Positions 54,408-63,301 of a DNA stretch of 64,000 bases are shown here, in pieces; position 1 is the stretch's first letter, and each line of letters begins with the position of its first letter. The notes beneath the pieces were generated by a model that was not told the origin of the DNA, did not search any database, and saw nothing but the letters and a program-made list of their open reading frames with translations. Origin of the DNA: Legionella fairfieldensis ATCC 49588. Lineage in GTDB: Bacteria; Pseudomonadota; Gammaproteobacteria; Legionellales; Legionellaceae. Where the stretch lies: the NCBI RefSeq assembly GCF_000621525.1, contig NZ_JHYC01000020.1, positions 1-64,000 on the forward strand, read 5' to 3'. The position numbers and the translations under genes were made by a program.

Positions 54408-54464
54408 ATATCCTCCTTGAAGTCCAAAATAAATTTTATTCCGTGATCATTTCTATCATTTTAA

Positions 54465-56924
54465 TCATGATGCGAATTTTACTCGGCTATAAGCATCGCC
54501 TTTACTAAAAAAAGCAACGTCACCTTTAGTCTTTTTTGAGATCATAATTTTTGAGTGCATTAAGCGTCTCTTGAAATTGATATTATTAACCGGAAAATAA
54601 CCGTTATCTTGGCAATAACGCCTATATTCAGGATAGAGATCTTTTATAAGAACAAAATTATCGAAATTGGAAGTATAATGGGCTTCCTCAAGAAAAAGTT
54701 TCACACTATCGGATTCTTTTTCATATTGAACGCGCGCAAGTCTTACTTTTTCACTTTCAGTAAAATGTTGTTGCTGCAATAATCGCTCAAGCCCTTGGAG
54801 TACCCAATTAAATACGCCCGATAATTCCTGCTTAATTATTTTTTGAGGTAATTGCTTATCTTGCTCTGCTTCAGGAATAGTGACTTCAAAAGGTATAATT
54901 ATAAACCGCCTAAAATAGGCTTCAGTTTGTTCTACATCTTTAGGCAGCTCATTACAGTTAAATATAAATTTTGCATAATCGGTTAAAGTAAAAGGACGAC
55001 CATGTGGCAATCTTGCCTCTACTGGCTCTCCACTCACTAATTGTTTGAAAATAGAGGACTCGAGCTTACCATTTATTTCACTAGCGTAATTAACCAGTTT
55101 ATTAACGATCATTGCTCTATAATAGCCATTCTCGTTGGTAAGTAAGACTTTGCAATGAATATTCTGATGTATTTTGTTCTCCTAAAAGGCTTCGCACAAT
55201 TTCATAAAACACCGACTTACCATTCGCGCCAGAACCATATAACAATAAAGTTTTCTCTAGTTTTAACGTACTCGTTCTGATAAATACATAACCTAAATAT
55301 TCTGCCAAAATATTTTGTAATTCTTGTTCTGGCAAGACTCTGTTTAAATAACAAAAAATAAAGGAGCACTTGCTTGGGGATTATAATCAAATGGCAATTG
55401 GTAAATCATGAAATCATTACGATTAAAAGGTTTCAAAACGTTACCTGTTGGCGTTATTTCAAAAGTTCCATTTCTTAAATGAATGTTGATGATCTCTTTT
55501 GGCTGTTCTGGTTTAGATAAATTAGCTGCTACCAAAAACTGTTTATAAAGCTGCTCCTTAAAATTAAAATGTTGCACATGTACATTGCGAAGCCCCATCT
55601 TTTCTGCAGCATTACCCAAAAAAGTTTTTAACTCATTTTCTTCAATTAGGTACCAATATTCTCCATTGAATAAATAAAGAAAATCATACTGCCGGCATAA
55701 GCCCCAATTGTTATTCTTTGCAAGAATTAAAATTTGATCAATTATAATTACCTGCATTTGGCTATTGGTAAGTTTTTCTCCTTCTCTGAGTTCTGCTAAT
55801 GGTGCAAAATCAATTTTGCCAATTTTATCAAGAAGTTGATCTAGTATTACAGCATGAGAAATAGTATCCGTCGTAGATATAGCAACTAAAATCTGTTCCC
55901 TTATAATTGCTAAAGCACCTTCATTATCAATTCCATTTGCTAATAAATGAACAAATAGATCATTCATATCAGTTAATTGAAGTATCCCTAATCGCTCTTC
56001 CGAGAGTTGCAGAATTTTGAAATCAGGCAAAAAATAAGAAATATTTTCAACAGTGGTGCAAACTTTTTTTGCCGCCTTCACCCCTGTATCTCGTAAATCC
56101 ACCTCATTATGCCATCGATCATCATCTGCAATGATTAGTAATTTAGTATGAGGATATTTTTCACGAATGATTTTGGCCACATTTATTAAATTATTACAAT
56201 TAAATGTTATTGCCACTGGGTATCCACTCGCCTCATAAGCAGTAAATCCAGTGGCTGTTCCTTCTGCAAGCAATATAACGTCGTGATTACTCTGATGTTC
56301 GCCAATTAGGTAATAAGCTCCATTACGAAGACCGCCGACTAAAGGACGCTTTTTATATTTATTTGCCTTTTTATCAAAGTAAATTCGTTCTAAATTTACC
56401 AATTCATTATTGGCATTAAAGCAAGGAACTAAAAGAGTATCTTTATAGCATTGAGCAAAATTTGTGTGTTCATTTTCAGTTTTTACAACTCTTAAGCCGT
56501 GATTTCTAACTTGTTTTAAACTTAAATATCCATGCTTGCTAGCCTCCATTTCACTTGCACTAAAAAATACTGTCTGAGCCAGAATAGCAGCATCTGCACA
56601 GCGTTTTTGAGTTTCCTGTTCAATCCTTGCTTTTTCCTCAGCCATGCGTTGTCTATGTACTTTCCATTCTTGTCTTGAAATCTCATGTTTTTGTTTTGAG
56701 CAAAAATATTTCTCAATGTCACAATACCAGCACTTGCAATATCCTGAGATAATTCCGTCAGAATAAAACTTATATCGAGCATCAGTTGAACTTCCATGAG
56801 GGCATTTGAGATAGTGAAATTGATTCGAGTCATATCGTATTTCTCCGTCCAATGGATGACCATTGGACGCTAAAAAATCACGAAAGGCTTGCTCTACCGC
56901 CATTAAGTCTTGAGAGAAATTCAT
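54465..56924 (-). pseudogene. P4-type primase/helicase, two frameshifts
   Basis: The N-terminal 526 codons (from ATG 56924, AGGAGG upstream) hold a CHC2-like Cys set (CPHGSS, CKCWYC) and a Toprim block (LLAEGTATGFTAYE; LLIIADDDRW). The next open piece (55335-55117) has a Walker [14 protein letters not shown], and the third (55112-54465) holds FIFNCNELPK and FRRFIIIPFEV, the D5/P4 helicase core. The frames join if one base is corrected in the T-run near 55350 and one near 55140: the latter restores [19 protein letters not shown]4-type primases start satellite replication. Either the element has lost replication, or these are homopolymer-type sequence errors. Confidence 0.88.
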
Positions 56925-57160
56925 CGTGTATTCCTCCTTAAGTTTCTTAACAACTTTTTATGTAATTCATCTAAAACTGGATGATGTAAAGTTTTAGAGA
57001 TAGACTTATCTCTTGACGGTGGGTTATTTACGTTTATTAATTGTCTGATGTCTGTACGTAGTCCTAAAAACCGTTTTGCATCACAGGCCATCGCTGCCAA
57101 CGGTGGTCTTTGTGATTCATTTTCTGAGTCTTTTTTAAGATCATTCTTATTTTTTCTCAT
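56921..57160 (-). CDS. Small hypothetical basic protein
   Basis: 79 aa from ATG 57160, chosen because GGAG from the AlpA-gene end lies just upstream (…GGAGAGTAATATG). It is Lys/Arg-rich at both ends (MRKNKNDLKK; KKLLRNLRRNTR), with DAKRFLGLRTDIRQLINVNN in the middle. It has no known domain. It overlaps the primase start by 4 nt (ATGA) and follows the AlpA-like gene, so it forms a three-gene replication/regulation unit. Confidence 0.55.
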   Translation of the reverse strand: MRKNKNDLKKDSENESQRPPLAAMACDAKRFLGLRTDIRQLINVNNPPSRDKSISKTLHHPVLDELHKKLLRNLRRNTR

Positions 57161-57161
57161 A

Positions 57162-57374
57162 TTACTCTCCGTGTAAATTTTCTCTGATCCATTGCTCAAT
57201 CACTTCTGCATCCCAAGCTAATCGGTTATTGATCAACGAAGGGGTAGGAAAAATTTTTTTCTGCCACCATCGTCGTAACGTCAATCGATTTCTGCGTGTA
57301 ACTTCTTCAGCATCTCTGATAAAATAAATTTTTGGCTTTAATGATATATTCCTTACTGCCATATTTGCCTCCAT
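57162..57374 (-). CDS. AlpA-like DNA-binding regulator/excisionase
   Basis: 70 aa, two possible starts (57374, 57362). The winged-helix pattern RDAEEVTRRNRLTLRRWWQK, then FPTPSLINNRLAWDAEVIEQ and W at the end (WIRENL), is that of AlpA/MerR-type small regulators. These control integrase expression or act as excisionases in P4-like elements. It lies at the head of the replication block and faces a 335-bp regulatory gap behind the defence operon. Confidence 0.82.
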   Translation of the reverse strand: MEANMAVRNISLKPKIYFIRDAEEVTRRNRLTLRRWWQKKIFPTPSLINNRLAWDAEVIEQWIRENLHGE

Positions 57375-57709
57375 TCGAAACGGGTTGTTAGGGTTCGATA
57401 ATAGGATAAGAGAGAAATTGAGGCGTTTTAAACCCCATATGTACGACTCCTGAAAAAATATTGGTTATATAAATTTTAATTTGACAAATATATGAGCATA
57501 ACTTCTACTTGGGAGAATGATTCAAATATCTATGAAACATTATTTGAGAGGCTAATAAGCAGGTTTGTTTTCTTAGGAGTTTATTAACCCTTACGGAATT
57601 GTTGAATTTTTACTCAAAAAGTCTTTACTACAATATAAATTATCTGCTATTATTATAGTAACTCATCTACCTTAGCGTAGAAGGAGCATTCGAGGTCGCT
57701 GCGGCGGCC
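57375..57709. other. Regulatory gap between the defence operon end and the AlpA gene
   Basis: About 335 bp without a gene. It should hold the promoter of the AlpA/primase unit. At 57692-57711 a GC-rich stem (GAGGTCGC / GCGGCCTC with one G-U) lies just after the stop codon of the 161-aa gene. It has a T-tract only on the plus-strand side, so termination of the defence operon here is possible but not certain. Confidence 0.5.
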
Positions 57710-58195
57710 TCAGCTTTTTCTAGGATCTTTGCATACTTCCATCTCACAAATATTTGTTCGTGCTTTTCCTGAATCATGTACATAACTTGTTGTTAATAGG
57801 TAATAATCTCTACGTTTTGAAAGAATAATCATATAACTTTCAGGGGGCAGCCATAATACAGTGTTTATGTTTGCCTTACGTTTATTTTCCCAACATAAAA
57901 TCTCTGAACTATTACTATTAGTAATAATATGCGGTACCCAAGATATTCGTTCACAGCGGCGTAAATCCGGTATTCGGTCCTCATCGTCTAAACCGCCTTG
58001 TGTTATCATGTGCCAGAAGCTTCTATGCATATCGCCAATAGGTTGAAAATATCGACAACTGATCGGTAATCCAAGAAATGATAGTTTATCAACGATGTTA
58101 TCAAGAAAAATTTGATATAGCGCTTGTTTGTAAGCATCCCAATTGCCACCAAAATCCTGAAGCAATTGCAAAGGGGGTAAGGGGTATAAACTCAT
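57710..58195 (-). CDS. 161-aa protein of unknown function in the TOTE operon
   Basis: 161 aa from ATG 58195, which overlaps the DUF3800 stop as ATGA. The product has an N-terminal helical part (LPPLQLLQDFGGNWDAYKQA), a central block with His and Trp (HRSFWHMITQGGLDDEDRIP), RRCERISWVPHIIT, then WENKR, LLWLPPESYMIILSKR and DYYLLTTSYV. The regular C-terminal R/K-x-Y-Y-L strand resembles small RNase-type toxins or their partners, but I cannot name a family. Its tight coupling implies it works with the TOTE and DUF3800 proteins. Confidence 0.7.
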   Translation of the reverse strand: MSLYPLPPLQLLQDFGGNWDAYKQALYQIFLDNIVDKLSFLGLPISCRYFQPIGDMHRSFWHMITQGGLDDEDRIPDLRRCERISWVPHIITNSNSSEILCWENKRKANINTVLWLPPESYMIILSKRRDYYLLTTSYVHDSGKARTNICEMEVCKDPRKS

Positions 58196-58908
58196 TTTTT
58201 TCCTTCCCACTGAAACAGATTAAACTTTCGCGCACCAAGAGAAGTACTTCGTAACAAAGAGAGCTCCGAACGGCTCCTCATTAAGTCTACAATTTTTTGT
58301 TTGGCTACACTTTTCCCGCCCGAAGAATAACGATTGGCATAAGAAATTGCACCAATCAATAAGTCTGTTAGTTGCATAAGCGCTAATTCATGAGAACGTA
58401 CCTCTTGGATTTTTTCTATGACATTCCGATCAAAATCATGATGGGAATTACACAGTACTTCATGTAATTTTTTCACCTTTAAATAGCCCTGCGTATCCTT
58501 AATATCAAGATATAGGTGATAACAATTTTTAGGATCAATAAACCACTCCAACATTTGCCAATACATTTTGTAATAAAATTGATCATGTGAATGATTGAAT
58601 CGCGGATGATCTAAATATTTTTTATCTACAATTACAGCACGAAATGAAAGTGCTTCACTATCAAAAAAATAATTAATTAATGCTTCATAAGCATCCCTCT
58701 TTGTGCAGGAAACCTTAGTCCACTTCGCTTCTGAAAAAGGTTGTAATCCATTTTCTTTTTTGAGTTTTTTAATATGTTCAAATACTGAATGCTTATCATC
58801 TTCTGAACAGGCAATACCACCTAATACCATAAAACGATTATCTACGGATATTTGAGACGATTCTAAATGACAACTCTCATCGCAGTAAATGTTAATTATT
58901 TGGCTCAC
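58192..58908 (-). CDS. DUF3800 protein
   Basis: 238 aa when started at GTG 58908 with GGGAGGC upstream, overlapping the TOTE gene by 17 nt; a longer ATG start 18 codons earlier has no ribosome site. The DUF3800 signature INIYCDESCHLESS near the N-terminus, RFMVLGGIAC, and YLDIKDTQGYLK with acidic residues suit an RNase H-like fold. The C-terminal LMQLTDLLIGAISYANR is also typical. DUF3800 proteins are repeatedly found in defence and mobile contexts; their activity is not defined. It is translationally coupled on both sides. Confidence 0.85.
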   Translation of the reverse strand: MSQIINIYCDESCHLESSQISVDNRFMVLGGIACSEDDKHSVFEHIKKLKKENGLQPFSEAKWTKVSCTKRDAYEALINYFFDSEALSFRAVIVDKKYLDHPRFNHSHDQFYYKMYWQMLEWFIDPKNCYHLYLDIKDTQGYLKVKKLHEVLCNSHHDFDRNVIEKIQEVRSHELALMQLTDLLIGAISYANRYSSGGKSVAKQKIVDLMRSRSELSLLRSTSLGARKFNLFQWEGKK

Positions 58909-61717
58909 ATTGCCTCCCTTGGTTAAGTGATATGGCAGTGCTCTGCCTACTATGTAATACACGAAGAATAGTGTCTAAAACAACATCAAGTCGTTTACTC
59001 ACATCTTCTGCTAAAAAACGTAATACCATATACCCTTGTTCCTGGAGTAACAGATCTTTTCGTCTGTCCGAACGATAAGCATCTTTTGTTGCTAGATGTT
59101 GTATCCCATCAATTTCAATGACGAGGCGCGCATCTGAACATAACAAATCAACTTCCATACAGCCTAGGCTATCAAAGGGAATAGCTAACTCATGATTTAG
59201 TTGAAATTGTCCTTTTGTTTCAGGTAAAGTTTCCAGGCGATAAAATAAAAATGCCTCAATCATGCTACGTGCACGATCAATTTGATCGATTTCTAAGTGA
59301 GCAATATCTGAAAATAATTGAGCTAAAGAATTATCTACTCCATCAATCACCAACCGCCGAATTGCAGCAGCATGGTCGTTTTTCCAAAGAGGGTCCGCAG
59401 GTAAAACTATATCGGATGGCCAACCAGCATAGGCACTTGCCGGTTGTATGATTTTGTACCCTACACCCTCATAGGCACGCACACGACGTTGAAACATTCT
59501 ATCCAGCATAGGAACTGCTAAATCAACATAATCATAAACATGAACTTCTTTTTTTGAATCATATAAACGATGTAACCGACCAACATACTGAGCAACCGTA
59601 CCTTTCCATGAAATAGGGAGGGTCATAAATAAAGTATCTAGACGGGCATCATCAAATCCCTCACCAACAAATCGGCCTGTAGCAAGAACTACTCGCTCTT
59701 CTTCTAAAGGAATGGTTTCTAATTGTTCTATAGACTGCTTCATCAACTTAGAACCCATACCACCACGCAATACAATTAAATGCTGCACTTTACCAGCCAG
59801 AAGTTGGTATAAAAAATCTAAATGTTCATTGCGCTCTGTCAAAATAAGAGGCGATCGCCCTTTTTTAACTGCTTGAATAACATCATGATAAATTAAATGG
59901 TTGCGAACTGCGTCAGAAATTAATTCATCGTATAAATCTTGAAATTGTATTCGTAAGTCTTCATTTATTTGACGAAATGGACGAAAACTTGTAGGACGAA
60001 CAAATACATAATGTTCAAAAGGACGCACCGCTGCTTGTGCTTTAGCATCCACACGATACAATACTGGGCCACAGCGCATGGTAATAATAGGGTGTCGGCC
60101 GTCTTTTCTAACTAATGTGGCTGATAACCCCACAATAAATCGTGCCTTAATTTGCCTAATAACTTCCTCAAAGCTGTTTGAAGGGATATGATGGCATTCG
60201 TCTACAATAATCTGGCCATATTGCGAGACTAATTCGGCAACGTCGTTATTTTTAACCACGCTTTGAATCAGTGCAATATCTATAAATCCTTTAAGCTTCT
60301 TTTTACCACCACCAAAACAACCGATCTGATTTTTCGGTATATCCAGAAAGGTCTGCAAGCGTTCAACCCACTGATCCTGTAATTGTTTGGTATGCACAAT
60401 AACCAAAGTACTTACTTGTCGTTTGGCAATAAGCCAGGCTGCAATTACAGTCTTACCAAAGGCGGTTGTAGCTGAAAGCACTCCTATATCTGACTTGAGA
60501 AGTGCTTCCACTGCTAATTGCTGTTCTTCTCGCAATTCACCCCGGAAAGTGCAGTCTAATGTTTGTCCACTTATAAGTTCTTCTTGTAGGGTATATTTAA
60601 TTTTTAAATCTCTACATAGCTTAGTAATCTCATCCAAACATCCACGAGGTAAACCAACATGATGTGAATAGTCATGAGCACAACCTATAATACGAGGCTT
60701 ATCGTATACAGGTAATCGCATAGCCTGAGCTTTATAGAAATCAGGATTTTGAAATGCAGCGATACGGATCAGACGATTCAACAAAGGCGCAGGGATATTC
60801 GCTTTTTCTATAAAGATTTCGTTACTCAGCACCAAATGTAATTTTTTTGGTAAATTTTCAACTATAGGTAGTGAAACAGGCGGTTTCCAGGGGGTTTTAT
60901 TTTCTTCGTCAATAACCTCCAAGCGAACGCCAACGATACGTCCTTTAGCTTCAGCTTCTGCCACAAGTTTTTCTATTTCGAAATATGCTATTTTTTTAAT
61001 ATTTGCAAGAAAAGTCCATTGATCTTCAATAGCCCGCAGTTGTTCATCTACAAATATACTATTTCCCTGCTGTCTGGGTATTTTTTGTAGAGGCAAAGCA
61101 ATTAAATTACCAAAACTTCCTCTAGGTAATGTATCTTGATTAGGAAAAAAACGATCGTAAGAATCTAAACCTAGTTGTGGATGTTCTTCCATCGTTTCTG
61201 TCAAAATCAGTGCACCTAATCTTCTTGCAAGACTCGCAGAAATGGCTTCTTCAAAAAATAACCACACATGTCCACCATTACCTGAACGAGAACGTTCAAG
61301 CACCGCCGGTAAATTCATTCGATGACAAGTTTTTAAAAAAGCAACTGCGTTTTGTTCCCAATGGGCTTTATCGAAATCAGTAGCTAGGAAATAGCAAGTC
61401 TCATCCAGCAACATAGGGTAAAGACCCATGACAAACTCATCACCCTTATTATCATAACCTTGTAAATGCCAATAAATGATTTCGTCAGTAATAGGAATAA
61501 GACGCCTATGGACACAATCAGAGCATTTTATTTTAGGTTTTTGACAAACAGGTCGTACCCATTCATTACTACATGCGGGGGCATAACCTGTTTTTTGTGT
61601 TTTTTTATTTTGAAATCGACGTGGATAGACATCCGCTCGGCCTCGAAAAAGAGATTGAAAAAGTCTGATTTTTTCTGAGGTTGATGAATGCTGGCTAATC
61701 AAATCCTTGCCGTTCAT
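58892..61717 (-). CDS. TOTE-type primase-helicase-nuclease fusion (defence candidate)
   Basis: 941 aa from ATG 61717, which shares an A with the integrase stop (TAATG). Residues ~15-240 are the archaeo-eukaryotic primase-like TOTE domain: Cys49/58/65/68 (KCSDC set), the ATDFD metal motif (Asp114, Asp116) and SGNGGHVWLFF (His150). Residues ~390-780 are a superfamily 2 helicase with Walker A ATTAFGKT, DECH (506-509), LSATLVRKDG and QYVGRLHRL. Residues ~850-925 are a DUF559/Vsr-like nuclease (VIEIDGIQHL, SDRRKDLLLQEQGY). TOTE systems are proposed anti-invader conflict modules. All catalytic motifs appear intact. Confidence 0.9.
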   Translation of the reverse strand: MNGKDLISQHSSTSEKIRLFQSLFRGRADVYPRRFQNKKTQKTGYAPACSNEWVRPVCQKPKIKCSDCVHRRLIPITDEIIYWHLQGYDNKGDEFVMGLYPMLLDETCYFLATDFDKAHWEQNAVAFLKTCHRMNLPAVLERSRSGNGGHVWLFFEEAISASLARRLGALILTETMEEHPQLGLDSYDRFFPNQDTLPRGSFGNLIALPLQKIPRQQGNSIFVDEQLRAIEDQWTFLANIKKIAYFEIEKLVAEAEAKGRIVGVRLEVIDEENKTPWKPPVSLPIVENLPKKLHLVLSNEIFIEKANIPAPLLNRLIRIAAFQNPDFYKAQAMRLPVYDKPRIIGCAHDYSHHVGLPRGCLDEITKLCRDLKIKYTLQEELISGQTLDCTFRGELREEQQLAVEALLKSDIGVLSATTAFGKTVIAAWLIAKRQVSTLVIVHTKQLQDQWVERLQTFLDIPKNQIGCFGGGKKKLKGFIDIALIQSVVKNNDVAELVSQYGQIIVDECHHIPSNSFEEVIRQIKARFIVGLSATLVRKDGRHPIITMRCGPVLYRVDAKAQAAVRPFEHYVFVRPTSFRPFRQINEDLRIQFQDLYDELISDAVRNHLIYHDVIQAVKKGRSPLILTERNEHLDFLYQLLAGKVQHLIVLRGGMGSKLMKQSIEQLETIPLEEERVVLATGRFVGEGFDDARLDTLFMTLPISWKGTVAQYVGRLHRLYDSKKEVHVYDYVDLAVPMLDRMFQRRVRAYEGVGYKIIQPASAYAGWPSDIVLPADPLWKNDHAAAIRRLVIDGVDNSLAQLFSDIAHLEIDQIDRARSMIEAFLFYRLETLPETKGQFQLNHELAIPFDSLGCMEVDLLCSDARLVIEIDGIQHLATKDAYRSDRRKDLLLQEQGYMVLRFLAEDVSKRLDVVLDTILRVLHSRQSTAISLNQGRQCEPNN

Positions 61718-63045
61718 TATATCACGTCCTTGGAAAGGGAGGGGACAATTTGTCTCTCCCCTCTGTTTAATTCCGGATTTTGTATAAGATCCTCTACAAA
61801 TCGTGCCCACTGATTCAATGCTTCCTTGCGTTGTGGCAACATTTCATTTTTATTGTAGGTTGCCATGATGCGAGGCATCTTATGACCAAGGCATTTTTCA
61901 ATTATTACAGGATCGACATGCAAAGATTCGCCAAGTTGAGTTGCAAACGTTCTTCTCAAGTCATGGGCTGTCCAAGGTAATATGCCAACACGTTCTTGTA
62001 TCCGCTTAATTGCTCTAGGCAAAGCATTTTCAGTTAATGGAGAATGAGCATCAGCCCCCGGCAACACATAGCAAGATTTACTAATAGCTTTAAGCTGTAC
62101 CAATAGAGCTTTTACTTTAGAACTTAAATGTATTTTGATTATTATTCCAGCCTTCACATGAGCCGCGGGAATTGTCCATAAGGATTGTTCAAAATTAAAT
62201 TCATTCCATTGTGCTAATCGAAGTTCTGCAGTTCTAACACCAGTAAGCAAAATAATTTTAATGGCGATTTTTGTTTGTATTGCCATCTGGTTTTTATCAC
62301 TATCTAAAAAACACCACAGAATTTTTATTTCATCTATGGAAAGAAAACGCTCACGAGATTTCTCTGAGCCACCAATGTCCTTCGCACGAATACCAGCCGC
62401 TGGATTGTGCTGCATGCGGCCTCGACTTACAGCATAGTTAAATAACTGCTTAAGCGAACTTAGTACTCGATTAGCATGAACAGGCGCACCTCGATTAACA
62501 ATAGCATCTAATGCATGTGTAATATTCACTGTTTTTAGATCATCAAGATCTATTTCACCCAATAGTGGAATAATATCACCCTCAATCTGTTTTCTTATTG
62601 TTTCAGGACGTTTTCGTTCCTTTATCACGTAACCTGAATACCATTCTAAAACTAATTTGCTTACAGTATTAATTTTACGCTTTTCTTTTTCTATTTCTTG
62701 TTTTTTAATTAAGATCTTAGGGCTTTGTCCATCCAGCCGTTGGCCTCTTAATTCCAAGAAGAGTTTTTTAGCATTGGCTAAGCTTAAATTAGGATAGTGT
62801 CCAAGAGTTATTTTATCTGTCTTACCATCCATTTTGTAACGATAAATCCACGATTTTACACCTTTAGGAGTAACTCTAATTCCAAATCCTTCCCCTTCGT
62901 ATTCTTCATAACGCTTAGCTGAAGGCTTTAAAGCTTTTATATAGGTGTCAGTAAATTTACCCACTCTTTTTCTCTTAACAATTAAACCATGTTGGAAATG
63001 ACAAAAATGTTGCCCTAGAAATATATTTTTTTCTGGGTACACCAT
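61717..63045 (-). CDS. Tyrosine integrase (DUF4102 / P4 type)
   Basis: 442 aa from ATG 63045 (GTG 63054 is possible; homology begins at KRKRVGKFTD). The DUF4102 N-terminal arm-binding domain contains EEYEGEGFGIRVTPKGVKSW. The catalytic domain has Arg in TGVRTAELRL, His-x2-Arg in AHDLRRTFATQ, His in LGHKM and the nucleophile Tyr in MATYNKNE. It recombines the tRNA-Asn site; its start lies 138 bp from the right repeat. It is co-translated with the defence gene, since the stop and start codons share one base, an unusual coupling of recombinase and cargo. Confidence 0.95.
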   Translation of the reverse strand: MVYPEKNIFLGQHFCHFQHGLIVKRKRVGKFTDTYIKALKPSAKRYEEYEGEGFGIRVTPKGVKSWIYRYKMDGKTDKITLGHYPNLSLANAKKLFLELRGQRLDGQSPKILIKKQEIEKEKRKINTVSKLVLEWYSGYVIKERKRPETIRKQIEGDIIPLLGEIDLDDLKTVNITHALDAIVNRGAPVHANRVLSSLKQLFNYAVSRGRMQHNPAAGIRAKDIGGSEKSRERFLSIDEIKILWCFLDSDKNQMAIQTKIAIKIILLTGVRTAELRLAQWNEFNFEQSLWTIPAAHVKAGIIIKIHLSSKVKALLVQLKAISKSCYVLPGADAHSPLTENALPRAIKRIQERVGILPWTAHDLRRTFATQLGESLHVDPVIIEKCLGHKMPRIMATYNKNEMLPQRKEALNQWARFVEDLIQNPELNRGERQIVPSLSKDVI

Positions 63046-63182
63046 GGGGTACACTTAATTGTGTTCTTATTTGAAATACCCATGTTATCATTTGAACCTG
63101 ATAATAATGATTAAGCTCATATATATCAAGGTTTATAAGAATTATTTGAAATTGTTTGATATTTTCTGATAACAATAAAAAA

Positions 63183-63232
63183 ATGACTGTTAATCATTAG
63201 GTCGTCGGTTCGAGCCCGTCCCGGGGAGCCAA
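63183..63232 (+). repeat. Island attachment site, right (tRNA-Asn 3' half copy)
   Basis: 49/50 identical to 51660-51709, with a single G-to-T change in the first half of the T-arm. It is not a complete tRNA: no acceptor 5' strand or D-arm is present upstream. Confidence 0.95.
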
Positions 63233-63301
63233 TTAGGACGATGTGGTAAGTTTAGGAAGGCATCAAAGAGTTTTCTGGGTCATCCCCAAATCTGCACATC
63301 A

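Larger units (their letters stand above)
51660..63232. mobile_element. P4-like integrative island in tRNA-Asn carrying a TOTE defence operon
   Basis: An 11.5-kb element bounded by 50-bp direct repeats of the tRNA-Asn 3' half. It carries a DUF4102-type tyrosine integrase beside the right repeat, an AlpA-like regulator, a P4-type primase/helicase pseudogene and small phage-like genes. The cargo is a TOTE primase-helicase-nuclease, a DUF3800 protein, a 161-aa unknown, a GNAT and a broken hydrolase. No capsid, tail or portal genes are visible, which fits a satellite or integrative element rather than a full prophage. Confidence 0.9.

Noticed and set aside
55335-55360. Programmed ribosomal frameshift in the primase at the T-run
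   Set aside because: A second frameshift occurs 200 bp downstream without a slippery site, which fits decay or error better.
51660-63232. Complete prophage
   Set aside because: No capsid, portal, terminase large subunit or tail genes are visible; the gene content fits a P4-like satellite or integrative element.
63055-63301. Second complete tRNA-Asn at the right attachment site
   Set aside because: Only the 3' half is present; there is no acceptor 5' strand or D-arm upstream of 63183.
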